This document shows positions 50,213-64,000 of a DNA stretch of 64,000 nt, one piece after another. The DNA is from Alitta virens. Lineage: Eukaryota; Annelida; Polychaeta; Phyllodocida; Nereididae. Position 1 is the stretch's first letter. The number at the start of each line of letters is the position of its first letter. The position numbers and the translations under genes are program-made. The notes beneath the pieces were generated by a model. That model was not told the origin of the DNA. It saw only the letters and a program-made list of their open reading frames with translations, and did no database searches. The DNA lies in assembly GCA_932294295.1 (NCBI GenBank), contig OW028574.1, forward strand, positions 8,938,215-9,002,214. Reading direction: 5' to 3'.

Positions 50213-52490
50213 AGTTAGTTAGTTAGTGTTATTGTTTAACGCCTCATCAGCACCTGAGTGGGCTATGTAGAGGCTCTCTAGGGTAAGATTGATTATCTAT
50301 AATTGGTAGTAGAAACCAGAAGCATGTAAAAAATCAATAATTGTCTGCGTTGGATAGCTGGAGCAGCTTGTGCAATGTGCACTGTCCTGTTTTAGCCACT
50401 GGGGATAGAGGACTTCACCCCAAGTGTTTCCACCCTCGCCGCGTGGAGGCCCAGGACCTTCAAGGGCAACGAGGGCAGCGTGGACTGTCGTCGTGTTAGA
50501 GTCTAATGATTGATAGAAAATTATGTTAACAGTCAAATTTCTTGCTCCCCCACCAGGATTCTTGCGCTCCACCCGAAATCTGTCAGCAGACCTTCAGGGC
50601 TATTGCCCTTCGCTAAACCACTAGATTGTGGTTGAGAATCTGTGTAGGAGACTGCCACAGCCCCAAAAAGGGGGTATGTGTGTGGGTAATTAAAGTTAAC
50701 GTTTAACCTACAAGGCCATTAATGTCTCACTATGGTATGGATATGTATGTATAACTTTACAAGTCAGAACCTATGAATGAGGGAGTTTTCTTCAATATCT
50801 TAGCAAGCTTTGAAGCAACAGATAGCATATCATACATGGGACAAGTTCAAGATTGCTCCTTACTAAACATGTAAGGCTAAATAATGTGGCATAATAATTC
50901 TTTGGACCGGTGCCATATGGCAGTTTAGATCTGGCTGACAACATTTTGACATGCAGGTGTCTGGTTATGATCAGCAAGCAGCTTTAGAGTAGTATCCAGG
51001 TGGTCGTGATCTAACAGATCATCATGAACTGATGAATAACAATAAATAATCAACAGTGGGGTAACTAGGGTTCTTGAGAAACCCTGGTTAGATACTGATC
51101 TGCACTAGGGTCTTCATCAGGACTTGAATTCGCTTCACTCATTTTTTGATCTTCAGAGCTGGGATTTGCCTGAGGTGATTCAGGATCACCACCAGAAGTA
51201 TAATCTGGTTCCATATGTCAACGTATCTGAGGGGACAATCACGGGGCCACAACTAAGCAGCAGTAGCAGCTACATCCATGTGTGGATGGATTCGATGGTC
51301 TAGGAGATATTGAAGTAGTAACATTGCACTTTGACTTGGGTCACTTGGGTTTCCTTTTGAATACTTTGGACTCAGTTTTGGAGTCAGCCTTGAAATAGAT
51401 GGTAATGATGCAACTGCAGCATAGGTTACTGGATCCACAGACTGTTCTGCTAATCTGCGGGCCTGGGGAAAGGTAATTTCTTGGGTTGCCTTTTATCATT
51501 GAACTTCTTTCTCAAGTATCCACTATGGACAACAACGGTCAAAGACTGGGTGGGCCTGACCAGGCCATCAAGATATTGGAGTGAAAGGCATTAATAAGGA
51601 TGTCCAACCCTTGCTGAGGAAATTGACAAATCTGTGCAGTGAATGGACCAACCTTCCAAGCAAGGGGCTATATACCTGATGAAGGGTCCAACAGCAATAC
51701 AGGTAAGGGCCCAGCCTTCCCGCCTTGGAGCCAAACTTTCTGGCGGGGTGGGGGGGGGGGGGTAGTTGACTGGGCCAATGTTGTGGGGGGGGGGGGGGGG
51801 GGGTCGATCCCAGCCTGGGCACTCTTCATGAGCTACATCCCAGCTGGATGTCGATCGCATGAGATGTTAAATTTGATGTGCACTAATGTTAATTGTACTT
51901 AGGTGTCTATGCTGAATCAAGTAAGACCCCACCCATGGGGTAAATGTGTAACATGGTGACGACTCAAAGCCTTAATATCTCATCATTACTTCAGCCTCTG
52001 CTAGCTGGTCATATAAGAGCTTCAGACCCAGTAGACACTGAACATTACAGGAAGGTCTTAGCAGCCAGCCATGGAGGCTGGACTCTTTGCCAGGATGAGG
52101 GAGTTTGGCCCAAGGTAAGAAGGTTGGCCCTTCTAGGGTGACCTTTGGTCTTCGGAGAAACCATCCTTCCCAGCAATGACCCGTCTTCCTGCTTTTAAGA
52201 GCAAAGTTTACTGTTGAAGGGGTCAGGTATCCTCTAAAAAGAGTCAGTCTTAATTCCTCGCTGTGGAGGGTATCCTCTAAAAGCTGATTTAAACTATACC
52301 GCAGTAGTGGTTCGAGTTAAAAACCTTGAACCATCCAAATTAAATTCTGACTCGTGATTGGTTTGACTAGGCATTAACTAGCGAGGTTGGTCATTCACTG
52401 GGTAAATTTATCCCTTAAGGATCCATATGGGGGGCTGCCCTTCACATAACAGCCAGCAGCAGTAGCACCAGGTACGGTGGCGTCATCTGG
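50213..52490. other. Intergenic region between Harbinger and the PPC gene
   Basis: 50,220-50,640 looks like a dispersed repeat (starts GTTTAACGCCTCATCAGCAC). 51,068-51,491 (-) reads like protein but is not identified (see findings). Poly-G runs lie at about 51,741-51,762 and 51,785-51,802, next to a SINE-A copy. The PPC promoter and 5' UTR should be in the last few hundred bases. Confidence 0.5.
51815..52050 (+). repeat. SINE family A (plus strand)
   Basis: A plus-strand copy of the family: GAGCTACATCCCAGCTGGAT, ACCCCACCCATGGGGTAAAT, TCTCATCATTACTTCAGCC and CAGACCCAGTAG occur in the expected order. The tRNA-like head is mostly replaced by the poly-G tract in front. Confidence 0.8.
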
Positions 52491-54221
52491 ATGTCAACAA
52501 GTGGCTCCCCCTTAAAGGTAATCACAGAAACAAGTAAAAATGCAGGTGCGAGATGTTTTTACATCATTCAAGACTTTATGGCAAACTTTCAGGGGAGGCA
52601 CTCTCTGTCAAGTGGATGCCTCAGGGGATTTAGACGAAATGGATTGGTGACTCTAGGTAGTCATATGTTCATCCAAGGTCATACTATTTAGACTACATTT
52701 AACTTGTTTTTAATAACTAGTTATATGCAGAACAAGCCACCACGTGTTCACAGCATTGGCCATGCACCCAATACTGAGTGCAAATTTAAATTTAGTGACC
52801 ATTGCAGTTCCTTGAAACCATGATATTTGAGTCAATAGAAATTCTGAAGACTTGAGGTAACACCACACCATGTTCATATCACCCAAAATATCACAATTGG
52901 AACACCCCACCCTCATAGACAGAATGAATGTTGCCTTACACACTATACATTGCACCACCAGGATGCAAATGCTTCAGCTGCCAGATTAATACCCGTTTCA
53001 CTATCCAGGGACAACCTAAAGGGTGGGGGGGGGGGGGGGGGGCCTAGCTTGTGGTAGCGCTCTGGGCTTCCAACCGCTGGGTCCCGGGTTTGTTCGAATC
53101 CCGGTCGAGCCTAAGTTGGATGGCTGTTTCATGCTTCATCTCATTGTCATGGTTCCTGCCTGTCCTAATTAGCCCAACTGGTGCAAAATACAGGACATAA
53201 AGCCCTAATCACCCACCCAGGGATAAACCACACCTTGTTCACATGCTAAGTTTCAATTGGATGATATTCACATGCTGTGTATAACTGAGCATTTTCAAAA
53301 CTGCTTTTACTTCAAATACTAAGTTTAAAAATACTAAGTTTAAACTGACTATCACAAACTCAATCAGGCATCTTTGCAGTTAAGGTAATTAGTACCTTTC
53401 AGTGACAGCCATTTCACAGTACTCTAGGTTTAATTGACCAGATTATTTACAAGAAATAATTGGATGACATTCACAGTATAACTGAGCATTTTTAAATAAC
53501 TACAAGTATACATATAGTGCCTTCAACCTAGCATTCATTAGCACTAGTGAATAGGCAGAATAGCACTTGAAGCCTGGTATTCATATTAGAGAAAGTCACA
53601 ATATGACTGACTTGAGTATGCAATAAATGTATTAAGTGCCCCTAGCAGCCGAGTGCTCACATGAACATATAAAACATGAAAATATTAAGTTATTTTTTCA
53701 ATTTTTCAGAGCCCCACCAGTGTTTATCCATTGCGATTGCTACCGGGGGTGGAACTGAAATCCAGTCTGATGCAATTCGTCAAGGACCATAACCTGTCTG
53801 CTCCTTTTGTCATGACCTGCTGTGGAAGCGTCTCAAAAGCCACTCTACGTTTTGCTAAAGATCCGTCTAACCCAGTCGGTGAGGTGAGAGGAAAGTGACC
53901 TATCGAAAATCGCCATTCCTACACAACTCGAGCCAACATGATTTAAATTCATTACTAATGATTACATTACAGGCAATCAAAACTTTTGAGGAATATTTTG
54001 AAATCTTGTCACTCAGCGGCACACTTTCTGGAGAGAGAGGGCATCTGCACATATCGCTTGGCGATAAGGACGGAAAGGTCATCGGAGGTCATGTGGTGGG
54101 AGATTTGATCATTCACACAACAGCGGAGGTCATAATAGGCAACTGCGACCAACTTAATTTCAAAAGAGAACATGATGATGCTACAGGATTTCCTGAACTA
54201 CAGATCAGCGAGAAATTATAA
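52491..54221 (+). CDS. PPC (DUF296) domain protein
   Basis: A single-domain protein of the PPC/PCC family, known from plant AT-hook (AHL) proteins and from bacterial and archaeal PD1-like proteins; the animal copies have no assigned function that I know of. Three exons: 52,491-52,517, 53,710-53,883 and 53,973-54,221. All are phase 0 and give 149 residues, the size of the prokaryotic proteins. Motifs in order: RLLPGVEL (18-25), CCGSVSKATLRF, FEILSLSGTLS (76 on), GHLHISLGD (His91, His93), GGHV (His107), TTAEVIIG. The His-x-His and later His match the metal-site pattern of prokaryotic PPC proteins. No AT-hook is present, so nuclear DNA binding is not implied. The start is chosen because this ATG exon joins in phase with a clean donor; its context is weak. 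AATAAA lies at 54,257-54,262. Confidence 0.9.
53022..53042 (+). repeat. Poly-G tract
   Basis: A run of about 20 G with one T, directly before a SINE-B head, in intron 1 of the PPC gene. Its exact length is likely to be unreliable. Confidence 0.8.
53040..53220 (+). repeat. tRNA-derived SINE, family B (copy 2)
   Basis: A plus-strand copy of the element at 42,060-42,246. The A-box stretch is GTAGCGCTCTGGGC and the B-box stretch carries a small insertion (GGGTTTGTTCGAATCCCGG). The body CCTAATTAGCCCAACTGG and the tail CACCCACCCA are kept. It lies in intron 1 of the PPC gene. Confidence 0.9.
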
Positions 54222-54256
54222 CCATATTTCAGTACTTGGCCATTATTCTCAATACA

Positions 54257-54262
54257 AATAAA
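54257..54262 (+). terminator. PPC gene poly(A) signal
   Basis: AATAAA, 36 bases past the PPC stop codon. This is a canonical signal at a short but normal distance. Confidence 0.75.
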
Positions 54263-55228
54263 ACCCTATTTTTGTATCAATCAATTACCATTTTATTTTC
54301 ACCATTTCTTTAACTAAAAGTACACACATTGTTCAGCCAATAATAAAGTCAAATTCATGCACCATTCCTTGTGTAATAAAGGTTGAAAGTTAACATATTT
54401 ACACTAAGAATCAAATTGATGTTGCAGTATTTGTAAAATTTTAATGTTTAACTGCAACTTGGATGTCAAGATACACAATGTTAGGCATAATGATGTACAT
54501 CTCAACTTCACATATTTTGTTTTCTAGTTTCCTTACAAGATTTTGCAGTTAACATCCTGTATGTACATGCATTATAAAGCCAAAGGCCTTAAGTGTCTGG
54601 CAAATATTGAGAGTAAATGTCCTGTTATAAGCTCATTTTATTATAAGCTCATTTTATCAGTGAAATTAAACACTAGATAAGTGACGTGGCACTAGACAAA
54701 ATTGTCAATCTCTCAAACTCGGCAAAAACTGCCAAAAACAATGTATATACATCCGATAATTAATGTAAAAAATAATTTTACATACAATGGAGGTAACTGT
54801 CAAGCACACATGGGCAAATAAATAGCATTCAATGTGAATTAAAGGCTTGCGTTGATCAAGTCACCACACAAACAGCCAACCAACGTACCACATACAGTTA
54901 GTTTCATTAAAAACAGCCGGTCAAATTGAACCTAGCCAAAGCTGTCATTGCTGGTTACTCAAGACCGGATCTAAAAGTACATTTTTATGATATATTAGAT
55001 TAATTTCTTACATTTGCTAGTGTTTACACTTTTCTGGTGATAAATGTAAGCTGACTAGCTATAGAAGTGGACAGAAACTGCTGGCTTTAGCATGTTTAGC
55101 CCACAGGTTAGGCCGCAACCGCTGTCTAGAGTCAACCGTTTTTTTTTATGAAACTACTCATATGTTCATTAATTAAAATAGACTGATGAGTGGTGACTAG
55201 CCAGCCGGCAAGTCTTGTGCGCTTGCTC
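54263..55228. other. Convergent 3' region, PPC gene / thioredoxin-glutathione reductase
   Basis: Two minus-strand AATAAA signals (TTTATT at 54,637-54,642 and 54,292-54,297) could end the reductase transcript. With the first, the 3' UTR is about 950 bases. With the second, it would reach almost to the PPC poly(A) signal. No coding exon is seen. Confidence 0.5.
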
Positions 55229-55304
55229 GAAGGTGCCGTGGATCTCCAGCGTCCCCAGCCTTATGATAAGGTTACAGGGAACGCCTTCATACACACATCA
55301 CTTT
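55229..55304 (-). promoter_or_regulatory. SECIS element (type II) of the reductase 3' UTR
   Basis: SECIS hairpins in 3' UTRs bind SBP2 and recode an upstream UGA as selenocysteine. Read on the minus strand, ATGA (55,290-55,287) faces GGAG (55,247-55,244), giving the tandem sheared pairs G288/A245 and A287/G246. Helix II is nine pairs (GGCGTTCCC with GGGGACGCT, two G-U). The apical loop has the required AA at 55,273-55,272, 13 nt after ATGA. A five-pair mini-stem (CCTTA/TAAGG) caps it, which makes it type II. Helix I can form from AAG-TG-GTG with CAC-CA-CTT. It lies about 300 nt after the UGA codon. Found by eye and by pairing; no folding energy was computed. Confidence 0.92.
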
Positions 55305-55583
55305 GAAGATGTTTCCTTGGCAACCATCCAGCATTACATAACAGGGTAACCCCTGCTGCGTTTTACGAACAACCTCTTGTTACTTGCCAAGTCATCTTTT
55401 TTTCCTTCTTTTTTCTTTAACTCTTCCGGTCTCCGCATTATACAAGTCCCTTGGTGAGTATTGTGATACTTCAGCAGACTAAAAAATCTCTCTATCATTG
55501 CAACAACTTGGAAGTTAACCATTACCAAATATTAGAAGACAACTGGCAAGTTTTCGAGGCAGTTACTAAAAAGCAGCAGGGAA

Positions 55584-63943
<8,360 letters not shown>

Positions 63944-64000
63944 TCAGTGAAAGTTAACCACTTGAATCTTTATTCTTTGAAGCTCTACTGTCTGTCAAAA

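Noticed and set aside
51568..51902. Pro- or Gly-rich frames on both strands
   Set aside because: They are produced by poly-G/poly-C tracts of unreliable length next to a SINE.

Overview
The window is AT-rich nuclear DNA from an invertebrate animal. It has spliced genes with short GT-AG-bounded exons, tRNA-derived SINEs, a two-gene Harbinger DNA transposon, MITEs and a minisatellite. Gene content (hnRNP L, galactose mutarotase, a Ras-like GTPase of the RASL11 type, galectin, an animal PPC/DUF296 protein, and a thioredoxin-glutathione reductase with selenocysteine) points to a marine invertebrate. An echinoderm-like deuterostome is my best guess, but the sequence alone does not prove it. I checked every exon phase of the six genes by hand and they join without a break.

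Layout, left to right. 1-19,835 is gene-poor and rich in repeats; it is probably a very large intron of hnRNP L or the space next to it. 19,836-24,200 (-) holds the first five coding exons of an hnRNP L/LL homologue. It lies head to head with galactose mutarotase (GALM, 24,479-27,042, +), with only 278 bp between the start codons. The human orthologues HNRNPLL and GALM are also divergent neighbours, so this looks like old microsynteny. GALM converges on a RASL11-like small GTPase (28,039-37,823, -) with an 8.4 kb first intron. Next comes a galectin-fold gene (40,218-44,333, -) that has lost the sugar-binding His/Asn/Arg residues and ends in a His/Gly-rich tail.

46,845-50,212 is a decayed Harbinger element. 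It carries a DDE transposase (-) and a MADF/Myb-like accessory gene (+), each broken by frameshifts. 52,491-54,221 (+) is a complete 149-residue PPC/DUF296 gene. It converges on the thioredoxin-glutathione reductase gene (55,584-63,903 and beyond, -). Fourteen exons of that gene are visible, from the end of the glutaredoxin domain to a Gly-Cys-Sec-Gly terminus. The Sec codon is an in-frame UGA, and a well-formed type II SECIS element lies about 300 nt downstream in the 3' UTR (55,229-55,304).

The genes do not form one pathway: metazoan neighbours are transcribed separately. The strongest functional reading is the complete selenoprotein signal (GCUG + SECIS). The most unusual ones are the galectin with a dead sugar site and metal-binding-like tail, and a dispersed repeat that carries two CCAAT boxes round a GC/E2F-like site.
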